Shown here one piece after another: positions 17,473-26,340 of a DNA stretch of 64,000 bases. The notes below the pieces were generated by a model. The model saw nothing but the letters and a program-made list of their open reading frames with translations. It made no database searches and was not told where the DNA came from. The translations under genes and the position numbers were made by a program. The stretch lies in contig CP159990.1 in the NCBI GenBank assembly GCA_040702975.1, forward strand, positions 1,736,001 through 1,800,000, given 5' to 3'. This DNA comes from Roseburia hominis (lineage in GTDB: Bacteria; Bacillota; Clostridia; Lachnospirales; Lachnospiraceae). Numbering within the stretch: the stretch's first letter is position 1; every line of letters starts with the position of its first letter.

Positions 17473-19212
17473 TTATGCAAATTGGCTGTTATACAGAGCG
17501 GCGTATTTTCCGTTCTTATCCATCAATTCGTCGTGATTTCCGACTTCCTTTATATCTCCGTCCTCCATATACAAAATTATATCAGCGTCACGGATAGTAG
17601 AAAGGCGGTGAGCAATCACAAAGCTGGTGCGGCCTTTCATAAGTTGCGCCATAGCACGCTGAATTAAAACCTCCGTATGGGTATCTACATTACTCGTTGC
17701 TTCATCCAAAATCATAATTTCTGGATCAGAAGCGATGGCACGGGCAATAGTGAGAAGCTGACGCTCGCCCTGTGAAATATTCTCCGCCCCTTTTGAAAGC
17801 TCCATATCATATCCGCCGGGCAGTGTTTTGATAAAATTATGGGCGCAGGCGGACTTTGCCGAAGAAATGATTTTGTTTCTATCCATATTTTCTTCTGCAT
17901 ATCCCAAGTTATCAGCAATCGTTCCCTCGAAAAGCCATGTGTCCTGTAAGACCATACCAAAGCGATCCCTCAGTTCTTCTCTCGGCATATCACATATATT
18001 TACGCCGTCAACCGTAATAGCCCCACTGTTGATCTCATAGAAACGCATTAACAGGTTGATAAGAGTAGTCTTGCCTGCGCCAGTAGGGCCGACGACAGCA
18101 ACCTTTTGACCGGGCTTTACTGTTAAATTCACACCGTTCATCAGCATACGCTCAGGCGTATATCCGAACTGAACATTTTGAAAAGTTACGCTGCCGGAAC
18201 GGTCTTGCGGAATGATACCGTGTTCTGCGTCCGGCAATTCTTCCTCTGCATCCAGCAGGGCAAAAATCCGATCTCCTGCGGCTTTTGCTGCGCCAAAGCT
18301 TCCTGCCATACCGGCCAAAGAAGAAAATGGCTCATCAAACCGACGAGTATACTCCAACATAGCCTGCACATTTCCCACGGTAATAAAGCCGCCTATGGCA
18401 CGCAGGCAACCGATTGCTGCACAAACCACATACCCCATATCATTTACGAAAGTAGTAATCGGGCTGACTGCCCCTGCGGTTGTTTCCGCCTTATAGGAAC
18501 TATTCTTCAACTCCTCATTCAGTGCAGAAAAGCGCTGTTTTGCCCTGTCCTGATAACTAAAAGACTGCACTACTTGTTGACCGTTATACATTTCTTCAAT
18601 ATATCCATTAAGTTGTCCCAAAAGCTCCTGCTGTTTCCCGTAATGCTTACTGCCGGACTTCATAACACCTGCTGCGCTTAGGAGTGACAATGGCACCATA
18701 ATAATCGGAATCAGCGTCAGTTTCGGGCTGATTGCCAACATCATAATAAGAATTCCGATTGCGGTAATCACCTGTGTGACAATGGAGGTAAGATTTTGGC
18801 TGACTGTATTATTGATTGTATCTACATCATTGGTAATCACGCTGAGAATATCGCCGTGGGTATGCGTATCATAGTAATTCAGCTTCAACCGGTGCATTTT
18901 TTCATCTATGTCGCTGCGGATTTCACGCATTGCGTTTGCCGTAATTTTTGCCATATGAAAGCCTTGCAAAAAGGAAAAGAACTGCGATACCAGATACAGA
19001 CACACCAGTGCCGCAAGCAGCCAAAGAATGGTTTCCCAATAAAACACGCCGTCCCTGATACTGTCAAAGAGGGTCGTTGTGACTTTACCGATCACAAACG
19101 GAGCCATAACGGTAAAAATCGTGCTGACAGAAGCAAATAACAAAACGAAGAACAGACGCAGACGATGAGCTTTCAAATATCCAAAAAGCCGTTTGAAGGT
19201 ATGATTTTTCAT
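17473..19212 (-). CDS. Heterodimeric ABC exporter of the transposon, catalytic subunit
   Basis: 579 residues: six-helix exporter domain, then an NBD with Walker A GPTGAGKTT, signature NISQGERQL, Walker B ILDEATSNVD with catalytic Glu, and VIAHRLST with the switch His. ATG 19212 is chosen because AAAGGAGGCTGTCTGAC precedes it; a longer frame to 19305 overlaps the upstream gene. The start lies one base after the stop of the partner (TGACATG), so the pair is coupled. It belongs to the same type as the chromosomal subunit at 4382-6232. As transposon cargo it may give resistance to an unknown compound. Confidence 0.9.
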   Translation of the reverse strand: MKNHTFKRLFGYLKAHRLRLFFVLLFASVSTIFTVMAPFVIGKVTTTLFDSIRDGVFYWETILWLLAALVCLYLVSQFFSFLQGFHMAKITANAMREIRSDIDEKMHRLKLNYYDTHTHGDILSVITNDVDTINNTVSQNLTSIVTQVITAIGILIMMLAISPKLTLIPIIMVPLSLLSAAGVMKSGSKHYGKQQELLGQLNGYIEEMYNGQQVVQSFSYQDRAKQRFSALNEELKNSSYKAETTAGAVSPITTFVNDMGYVVCAAIGCLRAIGGFITVGNVQAMLEYTRRFDEPFSSLAGMAGSFGAAKAAGDRIFALLDAEEELPDAEHGIIPQDRSGSVTFQNVQFGYTPERMLMNGVNLTVKPGQKVAVVGPTGAGKTTLINLLMRFYEINSGAITVDGVNICDMPREELRDRFGMVLQDTWLFEGTIADNLGYAEENMDRNKIISSAKSACAHNFIKTLPGGYDMELSKGAENISQGERQLLTIARAIASDPEIMILDEATSNVDTHTEVLIQRAMAQLMKGRTSFVIAHRLSTIRDADIILYMEDGDIKEVGNHDELMDKNGKYAALYNSQFA

Positions 19213-19213
19213 G

Positions 19214-20938
19214 TCAGACAGCCTCCTTTCCCAACTGTATTTCTGCAATCTCACGATAGAGAGGGCAGGTATGGAGCAGTTCTTTATGTGTTCCCTGACC
19301 AACAATCATTCCATCATCAACCACTAAAATACGGTCAGCGTCTAAAATCGTGCTGACTCTTTGAGCTACCATAATAATTGTTGCGTTTCCCATTGTCGCC
19401 TTCAAGTTTTTGCGGAGGGTTTGGTCGGTTTTCATATCCAAAGCCGAAAAGCTGTCGTCAAAAACATAGATTTCCGGCTTTTTCATAATCGCTCTTGCAA
19501 TCGCCATGCGTTGACGCTGACCGCCGGAAAGATTCGTTCCGCCTTGTGCGATTCTGTCATGATACCCGTTTTCCTTTTTCATAATAAATTCCTCGGCACA
19601 CGCAATTTCGGCTGCCGCCTGCCAATCTCGTTCGGTTCCATCATTTTTTCCAAAGTTTAGATTAGAAGCAATATCGCCCGAAAACAAAACATTTTTCTGC
19701 GGGACATAGCCAATCAGGGCACGAAGATCGTCTACTGCATATTCCTTAGCATTTACGCCGTCAATCAAAACTTCTCCGAATAAAGGATCATACAAGCGTG
19801 GAATCAGCTTCAATATGCTGGATTTACCTCGTCCCGTTCCGCCGATAATGGCAGTAATTTCTCCGGGGTGCGTTTCAAAACTAATATCTTTCAAAATCGG
19901 TTCAGGCGCTCCGGGGTACGCAAAAGTCACATGACGAAATTCTACCGTAGAACGCAAGGGACGCTCCTGAAAAGAGAATGAGCCATCCTGAATGCTGGTT
20001 TCGGTTTCCAACACCTCTGCAATACGCCCTGCACAGGCATATGCCGTAGGGAACATCATAATAACAAGGGCAAGCATCATAACCGACATCAGTACCATAC
20101 TGATATACTGGCTGTTCGCCACCAACGATCCGACCTCCATAGCGCCATTTTCTACATAATGTGCGCCAAGCCCTAAAACCGCTGCTGTAGTTACGCCGAA
20201 GATTACATTGATGACTGGCAACAAAAGGCTTGTAATTCGCCCCGATGTCATTGATGTTGCAGCATAATCGGTATTTGCTTCGTCAAAGCGGCGGCTCTCG
20301 GCTTTTTGTTTATTGAAAGCACGAATGACACGAACACCTTCCAGAGATTCTAAAAACAACTGATTGATCCGATCAAGCTTCTGTCTGAGCTTTATCGAAT
20401 AGCGGGACGCAAACAGGATAACAATGCCACACCCAACTAATAACACCGGGATTGCAACGGTGAGAACGGAACAGACCTGCCCGCCAGTAGCAGCGGAAAA
20501 AATCAAGCCTGCTATCGCCATCATAGGTGCAAGAATGCCAATACGCAAAAGCATAGTAAGGAAATTCTGAACATTTGTAATATCTGAGGTGCTTCGTGTA
20601 ACTAAGCTGGCTGTACCAAACTTATCAAGTTCGGCAGCAGAAAAGCTCTGTACTTTTTCAAAAACCTGTCCTCGAAGTGTTGCCGAAAAATCCGTGGAAA
20701 TCCGGGAAGCAATTCGTACAGACAAGAAGTTGACAATACAGGCAAGCGCTGTAACGCCCGCCATCACAGCGGCGAGTATGAAAATTGTACTTTGTGAGGA
20801 ATCAGTTACCCCGCTGTTAATCATTTGGGCAAGTAGCGATGGCAACATCATTTCTGCAACCGCTGCAAACAAAACCAGTACGGAAAGCAGCATAACCTGT
20901 CGTCCTTTCAATTTAACCTTTGAAAAAATAGTTTTCAT
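19214..20938 (-). CDS. Heterodimeric ABC exporter of the transposon, degenerate-site subunit
   Basis: 574 residues from ATG 20938, spaced from GAAAGGAATGG; two upstream in-frame ATGs (20968, 20950) have no or overlapping ribosome binding sites. The NBD has Walker A GGTGRGKSS and signature NLSGGQRQR. The catalytic Glu is replaced by Asp (VFDDSFSALD) and the switch His by Gln (VAQRVST), as in the chromosomal subunit at 2143-4389. Unlike that protein it has no long TM1-TM2 insertion. Gene order (degenerate first, catalytic second) is the same in both operons. No regulator gene is directly upstream; an IS110 lies there instead. Confidence 0.9.
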   Translation of the reverse strand: MKTIFSKVKLKGRQVMLLSVLVLFAAVAEMMLPSLLAQMINSGVTDSSQSTIFILAAVMAGVTALACIVNFLSVRIASRISTDFSATLRGQVFEKVQSFSAAELDKFGTASLVTRSTSDITNVQNFLTMLLRIGILAPMMAIAGLIFSAATGGQVCSVLTVAIPVLLVGCGIVILFASRYSIKLRQKLDRINQLFLESLEGVRVIRAFNKQKAESRRFDEANTDYAATSMTSGRITSLLLPVINVIFGVTTAAVLGLGAHYVENGAMEVGSLVANSQYISMVLMSVMMLALVIMMFPTAYACAGRIAEVLETETSIQDGSFSFQERPLRSTVEFRHVTFAYPGAPEPILKDISFETHPGEITAIIGGTGRGKSSILKLIPRLYDPLFGEVLIDGVNAKEYAVDDLRALIGYVPQKNVLFSGDIASNLNFGKNDGTERDWQAAAEIACAEEFIMKKENGYHDRIAQGGTNLSGGQRQRMAIARAIMKKPEIYVFDDSFSALDMKTDQTLRKNLKATMGNATIIMVAQRVSTILDADRILVVDDGMIVGQGTHKELLHTCPLYREIAEIQLGKEAV

Positions 20939-21009
20939 TTTTATATCCATTCCTTTCGCGCTGCTCAAGGCACAAAACGTGATGAAAAAACGTTGGACTC
21001 TCGCAGCTT

Positions 21010-22610
21010 TCTTTTTATAATAGTTTCCATAGGGATACTCAGTACACTACAAATCACGGGGAGGTGAGTGGGCTGTCCGAACTATTGGGTGACCGTATTT
21101 TTATATGTGTAGAATGCTTTTTCAAGTACAAATAAGTGTGCCTCGAGCACGTAACCTTATCTTTGTTAAAACAACTCTCGTTTTAATCCTAAGCATTCAG
21201 TCAATGCTGTTTACTCCCTATAATTCTATCGAACCTATGGTTCTGAAAGGTGGCCCTATGGCTTTAAAAATTGTGTATCAAATTTGTTGTGGTATCGATG
21301 TTCACAAGACTTTTGTTGTTGCCTGTATCGCTTCCACTAACAAACAAGGTGTTACCACCTACAAGCGCCATCGTTTCTCAACCTTCACACAAGGGTTGAA
21401 GGAATTGTTACAGTGGCTGCTTGACAATCATTGTAAGGATGTCTGCATGGAATCTACTGGCAAATACTGGATTCCAGTTTACAATGTGCTCGAAAAAAGC
21501 TGTACAATTGTACTTGCTCATCCCAAATATGTTAAGGCTATCCGTGGTAAAAAAACTGACAAGAAAGACGCAAAATGGATTGCTGACCTCTTCAAGCATG
21601 ATCTTGTTGCCGGTAGCTTCATTCCCTCTGTTGATATCAGACAACTTCGTGACCTGATGCGCTATCGTTTCAAACTGACCTGCTTTATGTCCAGTGAGAA
21701 GAACCGTTTTCAAAACTGTCTCACGGTCTCCAACATTCAGTTGGCTTCCGTTGTCTCGGACACTTTTGGTAAAAGTTCACAACGAATTCTGGATAAGATT
21801 CTTGAAAATCCTGAAGATACTTCTTTTGATATTGGACCTTTAATTCATGGCTCCATGAAGAAAAAGCTTCCTGAACTGGAGCTCGCCATTGATGGTTTTA
21901 TCACACCGGAACAGGCTGGTAAATTAAAGATCATCAAAAAGCATTTTGAAGATTTGGAATCCCGGAAAGCAGAGCTAGAAGAACTGATTCTTGCGCTCGC
22001 CAGTCCCTATCAGCAAGAACTCGACCTAATCCTAACCGCTCCATCATTCAAAAATAAATTTACCGCTATCGGAATCATTTCTGAAATCGGCGTGAATATG
22101 GAGGCTTTTCCTTCGGCGAAACACTTATGCTCATGGGCTGGACTTACGCCGACCAACAATGAAAGTGCAGGGAAGAAAAAATCTGTCCGGGTTTCCAAAG
22201 CCGGATGCTATATCAAACCACTTTTGGTTCAATGTGCCAACTCTGTGGTTAAAAGTGAAAAGCACCCTGAAATCCGCAACCGCTATCTTCGTTTAAGAAA
22301 GCGCCGCGGCCACAAGAAAGCAATCATTGCAATAGCAAGAATGCTTCTAACAGCATTATACAACATGCTGAAAAATAAGGAACCCTATAATGCACAACTT
22401 TACCGAAAAAGTGATGTTCTTCCTGTCAATCGTGAAATTACAATTGAACAGGCAATTTTAATGGCTCAGTTTCATGGTTATAAAATCAAGTCAGTTGCTG
22501 AATAAACCTTAACTTTGCTACATATTCAATTTTTAAATAACCACCGCAAGATGGTCTGTTTGTGATGCCTAAAAAAATGGATATCCTCTACTATTCTTTT
22601 TCAACCTTAT
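21010..22610 (+). mobile_element. IS110-family insertion sequence (borders approximate)
   Basis: Contains the transposase at 21258-22505. IS110 elements have no clear terminal repeats, so the ends given are only limits set by the neighbouring genes (20938 and 22622). The roughly 200-320 bp 5' non-coding region matches the place where true IS110-group elements encode their bridge RNA. It sits upstream of the ABC exporter pair and may have separated those genes from a regulator or promoter. Confidence 0.6.
21258..22505 (+). CDS. IS110-family transposase (DEDD RuvC-like recombinase)
   Basis: 415 residues from ATG 21258 (GAAAGGTGG upstream); the frame is open further 5', but that part is the non-coding left end. 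The N-terminal domain has CGIDVHKTFVVACIAS with the first Asp, CMESTGKYWIPVY with the Glu and ADLFKHDLV with a later acidic residue. The C-terminal Tnp_IS110 domain has IGIISEIG, SWAGLTPTNNESAGK and VSKAG, including the conserved Ser. Length and motifs are complete, so it is probably active. This class is guided by a bridge RNA to its target. Confidence 0.92.
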   Translation: MALKIVYQICCGIDVHKTFVVACIASTNKQGVTTYKRHRFSTFTQGLKELLQWLLDNHCKDVCMESTGKYWIPVYNVLEKSCTIVLAHPKYVKAIRGKKTDKKDAKWIADLFKHDLVAGSFIPSVDIRQLRDLMRYRFKLTCFMSSEKNRFQNCLTVSNIQLASVVSDTFGKSSQRILDKILENPEDTSFDIGPLIHGSMKKKLPELELAIDGFITPEQAGKLKIIKKHFEDLESRKAELEELILALASPYQQELDLILTAPSFKNKFTAIGIISEIGVNMEAFPSAKHLCSWAGLTPTNNESAGKKKSVRVSKAGCYIKPLLVQCANSVVKSEKHPEIRNRYLRLRKRRGHKKAIIAIARMLLTALYNMLKNKEPYNAQLYRKSDVLPVNREITIEQAILMAQFHGYKIKSVAE

Positions 22611-22621
22611 GCCTCCTATTG

Positions 22622-23278
22622 TTAATCCAAAAATCTCCATTCACAAAATCGTTCTGCCATAAAATTATCATCATAATTCTGATCAAGAAATTCTTCCAGC
22701 CGATTTTGCGGCAATACATTATAATGACGGTCTTTCCATCGCCAAACAGCGGCAGCAGTTACAACCAAATTTACAAGCATAAATATTGTAATTATGTAGG
22801 AAAGAATTTTTAAACCGTCGCTATTAAGTTTATTAAGGGCTTTATCAATGTATGGGGTAATTTGCGAAAAAGCAATGCCGACAATGCCCCATACAATAGT
22901 CATCTTCAAACTAACATGTCCCCGTATATTCATAAAATGTGACGAGTAATCCCATGCCCGCATATGTAATCCAAATTCCAAAAGGCAGCCACATATCAAC
23001 TCAATGCCAAATCCGATAGTACAATAAATAAGGAATTGTATCCACCACTTTTTGTAATGCAATCGAGCATGACATAGATAGAAACCAACTGCACCAAATC
23101 CGTACAGAATGCAAAATGGACCCCATACAGACACAACATGTGTTTCCCAACGCCCATAGCGAATCCAGCAAAAAATGCCTTCTAAAACAACACCCAATAT
23201 GCTTCCAAATATAAAAAGCCAAAACATTTTTGCATAGGAGATATTAAATTGTGTTTCTTTCGATATGTTTCTGTTCAT
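22622..23278 (-). CDS. Putative ABC transporter permease-like membrane protein (CmpB/DUF1113 type)
   Basis: 218 residues with about six hydrophobic helices. The motif GSILGVVLEGIFCWIRYGRWE followed by GPFCILYGFGAV is typical of the CmpB (putative ABC transporter type IV) family of Firmicutes. Function of the family is not established. It starts 10 bp after the GNAT gene with GGAGAAATT as ribosome binding site, so both are likely read from the MerR-controlled promoter at 23871-23901. Confidence 0.7.
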   Translation of the reverse strand: MNRNISKETQFNISYAKMFWLFIFGSILGVVLEGIFCWIRYGRWETHVVSVWGPFCILYGFGAVGFYLCHARLHYKKWWIQFLIYCTIGFGIELICGCLLEFGLHMRAWDYSSHFMNIRGHVSLKMTIVWGIVGIAFSQITPYIDKALNKLNSDGLKILSYIITIFMLVNLVVTAAAVWRWKDRHYNVLPQNRLEEFLDQNYDDNFMAERFCEWRFLD

Positions 23279-23288
23279 AATTTCTCCA

Positions 23289-23828
23289 TCATTGTGTGTC
23301 TAAATGGATTCCAGACATGTGAAACATCAGTTTTCCCAAAGCGTACCTCTGTAAATCCATATATTCCTGTGGAGATACTGTACCGCCAAATTTAAGAATT
23401 TCCATATTGCCGCTATACCCGGTGATAAAAATATCCGAGGATGTGAAACCGTTTTTGTGATAAAATTTTCGTCGTGCAATCCGCTGTTCTTTGTTTTCGG
23501 CGTTATCGTCGAGTTTTTCGATCAAAAGAACAATTCTTTTATCGGAAAAACATTTGCATACCTCTTGCATAATTTTACTGCCGGTTCCGTGGCTTCGGAT
23601 TTTTCCGGAAACTGCCAGATAATCCACCATAACCATATCTCTGTATGGAATCACCATAACGAAGCCTTGTAAAATTCCGTTATCTATAGCCGTCAGCAAC
23701 TGCGCTTTACCCTTTTTTACAGAACGCCGAACCGTGAAAAAGGGTTTTCGTTCGGACTTGGGGAAAGCTTCTAAGTAAATCTCTTTGATTTCTTTCCACG
23801 GTTTTTGATTCGTATTCAAAATATCCAT
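23289..23828 (-). CDS. GNAT-family N-acetyltransferase (BltD-like position)
   Basis: 179 residues from ATG 23828, preceded by GGGAGCAG; an earlier ATG at 23852 lacks a site. The acetyl-CoA motif is seen at VDYLAVSGKIRSHGTGSKIMQEV and a C-terminal FYHKNGFTSS follows. It is transcribed from a MerR-type promoter divergent to the MerR gene. The arrangement recalls BltR/BltD of Bacillus, where BltD acetylates polyamines, but substrate identity cannot be deduced from sequence. Confidence 0.8.
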   Translation of the reverse strand: MDILNTNQKPWKEIKEIYLEAFPKSERKPFFTVRRSVKKGKAQLLTAIDNGILQGFVMVIPYRDMVMVDYLAVSGKIRSHGTGSKIMQEVCKCFSDKRIVLLIEKLDDNAENKEQRIARRKFYHKNGFTSSDIFITGYSGNMEILKFGGTVSPQEYMDLQRYALGKLMFHMSGIHLDTQ

Positions 23829-23870
23829 ATTTCTGCTCCCATCTGCTTGCAATTTTCTTCGTCATGTGGT

Positions 23871-23901
23871 ATTATAAACTGTACAGTAACTGTAAAGTCA
23901 A
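23871..23901 (-). promoter_or_regulatory. MerR-type promoter with 19-bp spacer
   Basis: Read on the minus strand: TTGACT (23901-23896), a 19-bp spacer (23895-23877) and TATAAT (23876-23871). The spacer contains the inverted repeat ACAGT-T-ACTGT. Both elements are near consensus, but the spacing is 2 bp too long for normal use, the hallmark of promoters that MerR regulators activate by untwisting DNA. It drives the GNAT and CmpB-like genes. Confidence 0.85.
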
Positions 23902-23912
23902 GAGGTTTTACA

Positions 23913-24731
23913 ATGAAAAATAAAAAATTTTTATATACCACGGGACAATTTGCAAAACTCAATGGAATTAACAAGCGTACTTTGCACTATTATGATGAAA
24001 TCGGATTGTTTTCTCCCGAATTCAAAGAAGAAAACGGATACCGCTATTATACTTGCTTTCAAACGGTACAGTTGGAATTGATTATAACGCTGCGAAAAAT
24101 CGGATTGTCCATTGAAGAAATTATCCACTACCAGAAAAGCCCTTCGAATGTTTCCTTTTCCAGTCTGATTTCCGAAAAGAAAGCAATCATAGATAAATCA
24201 ATTCAGGAACTCTTAAATACAAAAACATTTTTAGAACAAAAATCAAACAAACTATCCTTGAGCCTTACAGCAAAAGATGGGGAGATGAAAATAATCACGC
24301 TCCCAGAACAGCGTATTTTACTTAGCAATCCGATTACGGGTGCTTATGATGATGACGACTTTGCAGTTGCAGGAGATTTTTCGTTACGGCTGAAATCTAT
24401 ATTCGGTCTTTATGATAATTTCGGGAGCCGAATTACGGCAAATCAAATCATAAACGGAAACTACCATGACTATGACTGCTTTTTTGCTTATGGCAGAGAG
24501 GATATTGAAGTTTACGATACCGTGCGTCCTGCCGGAACTTATCTGCGTGCCTTTTGTATAGGCGGCTGGGACAAACTTGAAACGATTTACCGAAATATCA
24601 TCAAGTTCGCAGATAAAAATCAAATGGATTTATTTGGATATGCCTATGAAGAAGGCTTAAACGAAATGTCCTTACAAGACCGTGACGACTACATTACAAT
24701 GATCACGGTCGGCTGTAAAACGAAAAAATAG
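23913..24731 (+). CDS. MerR-family regulator with BmrR/GyrI-like effector domain
   Basis: 272 residues from ATG 23913 (AGAGG site). The N-terminal MerR helix-turn-helix has YTTGQFAKLNGINKRTLHYYDEIGLF and NGYRYYTCFQ, followed by a dimerization coiled coil to about residue 120. The C-terminal domain (KIITLPEQRILLSNP onward) looks like the drug-binding GyrI-like domain of BmrR and BltR. It should activate the divergent promoter at 23871-23901 when a cationic ligand binds. The gene is transposon cargo. Confidence 0.88.
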   Translation: MKNKKFLYTTGQFAKLNGINKRTLHYYDEIGLFSPEFKEENGYRYYTCFQTVQLELIITLRKIGLSIEEIIHYQKSPSNVSFSSLISEKKAIIDKSIQELLNTKTFLEQKSNKLSLSLTAKDGEMKIITLPEQRILLSNPITGAYDDDDFAVAGDFSLRLKSIFGLYDNFGSRITANQIINGNYHDYDCFFAYGREDIEVYDTVRPAGTYLRAFCIGGWDKLETIYRNIIKFADKNQMDLFGYAYEEGLNEMSLQDRDDYITMITVGCKTKK

Positions 24732-24743
24732 ATATATATGTAT

Positions 24744-24773
24744 CAAGCCGATTGCATTTCTGCAAGCGGCTTG
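24744..24773 (+). terminator. Terminator after the MerR gene
   Basis: CAAGCCG (24744-24750), TTGCA, loop TTTC, TGCAA, CGGCTTG (24767-24773), then TGTGTTTT. It ends the MerR transcript and, on the opposite strand, follows the CHAP remnant. Confidence 0.65.
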
Positions 24774-24779
24774 TGTGTT

Positions 24780-24915
24780 TTAATAGGCAGGTGCGCCATA
24801 TCCAAGTATCTCGTAATAACCAATAGAATACTCATTGACTCGGCAGCTATCGCCGGAATTGCCCTCAACGGTGTAAACGATACCGTTTTCGACTTTATAA
24901 AAAATAACTACATAC
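24780..24915 (-). pseudogene. C-terminal remnant of a CHAP-domain (conjugation-type) peptidoglycan hydrolase
   Basis: A short minus-strand frame with no start of its own. It encodes KVENGIVYTVEGNSGDSC, then EYSIGYYEILGYGAPAY and a TAA. The Asn of VEGNSGD and the GYG ending are typical of the last 45 residues of CHAP enzymes carried by integrative conjugative elements. The catalytic Cys/His part is missing. It shows that the transposon contains pieces of a conjugative element. Confidence 0.5.
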
Positions 24916-24924
24916 AACAAAATC

Positions 24925-24952
24925 GGCAGGGTGATAAAATATCATCCCTGCC
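24925..24952. terminator. Bidirectional terminator between the CHAP remnant and tnpV
   Basis: GGCAGGG (24925-24931) and TGAT pair with ATCA and CCCTGCC (24946-24952). AATTTT follows on the plus strand and a short AT-rich run on the minus strand, downstream of tnpV (stop 24962). Confidence 0.65.
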
Positions 24953-24961
24953 AATTTTAAC

Positions 24962-25333
24962 CTATCTGTAAATCAAGTCAACATTCACAATTTCTGTTGC
25001 TCTGTTCCGAATATTATTCATAGCACCTACCCACGCCATCATATCCGCCGCTTTCAGGCTCTCCGTGATCCCTTCCTTCGCCGCCCTCTGCTTAATTAAC
25101 CGAGAAAATATTTCCTCTGCCTGCTTGTCAATGTCGGCAAGGTAAGTGTTCAATTTTCCGCTTGTGAGCAAGGTAGTGTATGTTGCTCTTTTATGCTCTT
25201 GAAAATAGCGTTTGTGCCGTTGTCCCCATACGCCGATAGGGTTTGTTTCTTCTTCGGGCAGTTTTAAATCAGGAAGAAAGTAATCTCCAACCTGTGTATA
25301 AGTGCCGCCCATTTCTTCAAATAATGATTTCAT
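24962..25333 (-). CDS. tnpV: TnpV-like transposon protein
   Basis: 123 residues. KSLFEEMGGTYTQVGDYFLPDL, IGVWGQRHKRY and the C-terminal MNNIRNRATEIVN are characteristic of TnpV proteins of Tn4451-type elements. The role is probably accessory to excision, as first proposed for TnpV from an Xis-like feature, but this is not settled. It lies about 80 bp inside the right inverted repeat and points inward. Intact and of normal length. Confidence 0.8.
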   Translation of the reverse strand: MKSLFEEMGGTYTQVGDYFLPDLKLPEEETNPIGVWGQRHKRYFQEHKRATYTTLLTSGKLNTYLADIDKQAEEIFSRLIKQRAAKEGITESLKAADMMAWVGAMNNIRNRATEIVNVDLIYR

Positions 25334-25410
25334 TGCAATTCCCTCTAAATATGAGTTTTAGATTTTTTGCAATATACCGTACCGATTGTCTTTACCACTT
25401 GTTTTCAAAA

Positions 25411-25428
25411 CCTTCGTTACGGCACCTC
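25411..25428 (-). repeat. Transposon right terminal inverted repeat
   Basis: CCTTCGTTACGGCACCTC on the plus strand, the near-perfect reverse complement of the left end at 12776-12793. Confidence 0.8.
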
Positions 25429-25429
25429 A

Positions 25430-26118
25430 TCATTAAAGTCCTACCTTTTTTTTCAATGTATTGAAGAATATACGGATATAGATGTTTTCAAAAAAAAGCT
25501 AATAATGAGTATGATTTAGTAATACTTCCACCGAGAAAAGTTTGTGAAAACGAAGATTTTATTACAATGGCAATTAATTATTGTAAGAATGGATTAGTAT
25601 ATGCAGGTCAGTATAATAAAAATGTTAAAAGTACAAAATTTTTTTGGTGCGAGAATAACAAGTACAAGTATGTTGCAAAAACAAAGTTTGAAGGGATAAT
25701 AAATTGCCCGTTAATTGTTATTTTGAGTGATCAATATGAGGCGATAGCGATACAATGTAAACTAAATAAATTGTTTATAGAAGAAGGGTATCAGAGTATA
25801 GGAATATCAGATTATCCTTTCGCGTATCTTTATGGTTTAGAATATATTGATACACAAGATGTATCAGTATCTATTTTAGCACATTTGTATGAAATATATT
25901 GTCCTGATATAATGATTTTGAATTTGCAAAAAGGTAGTCTGCAACATATGGCGAATGAAAGCGATTTTTTTATCTTTTTACAAAAGAGTAGGGAAATGAA
26001 GTCAAAAACTAGTATGCCTATAAATAATTTAAATTATGTTGAATTAATTGGTAATGTAGAAGAAATGGATATCCACTTTTTATATGATAAAATTATTCAT
26101 TATTTTGGTGTGCAATAA
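25430..26118 (+). pseudogene. Second half of the transposon-split S8 peptidase-like gene
   Basis: The frame is open from the transposon edge. Joined to 12775 it gives ...SKYSILA|SLKSYLFFQ... without interruption. At the run of eight A (25490-25497) one base is missing: the frame before it reads EEYTDIDVFKK and the frame after it ANNEYDLVILPPRKV. From 25567 about 183 residues follow with ISDYPFAYLYGLEYI and CPDIMILNLQKG. These faintly resemble the TIGR04066-type peptide-maturation family, a low-confidence comparison from memory. DNA here is very AT-rich like the first half. The gene is inactive through loss of the 5' part, the transposon and the frameshift. Confidence 0.55.
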
Positions 26119-26340
26119 ATATATGGAAGTCATAATGGCATGAATATATGCAATCGATAAGCGGAATGCTTTTGGTAAGGTTCTTTTAGTGAGAGGCTTC
26201 CGGTAATTGGTATAATTTTGCGATTAATGATGAATATTCCGGTCTTCGTTTCCCTACAGTTTAGTCAATAGGAAAACGATAAGAGGTAAGCTTGGACGTT
26301 TTCTATATAAGAAATTTCATCATTGTAAAGCCTACTAACG
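26119..26340. other. AT-rich intergenic DNA without recognisable content
   Basis: Between the peptidase remnant and the 283-bp repeat. I found no gene, RNA or clear terminator here. Confidence 0.5.

Noticed and set aside
24738..24971. Plus-strand frame between MerR and tnpV
   Set aside because: It crosses both terminator hairpins; the opposite strand carries the convincing CHAP remnant.
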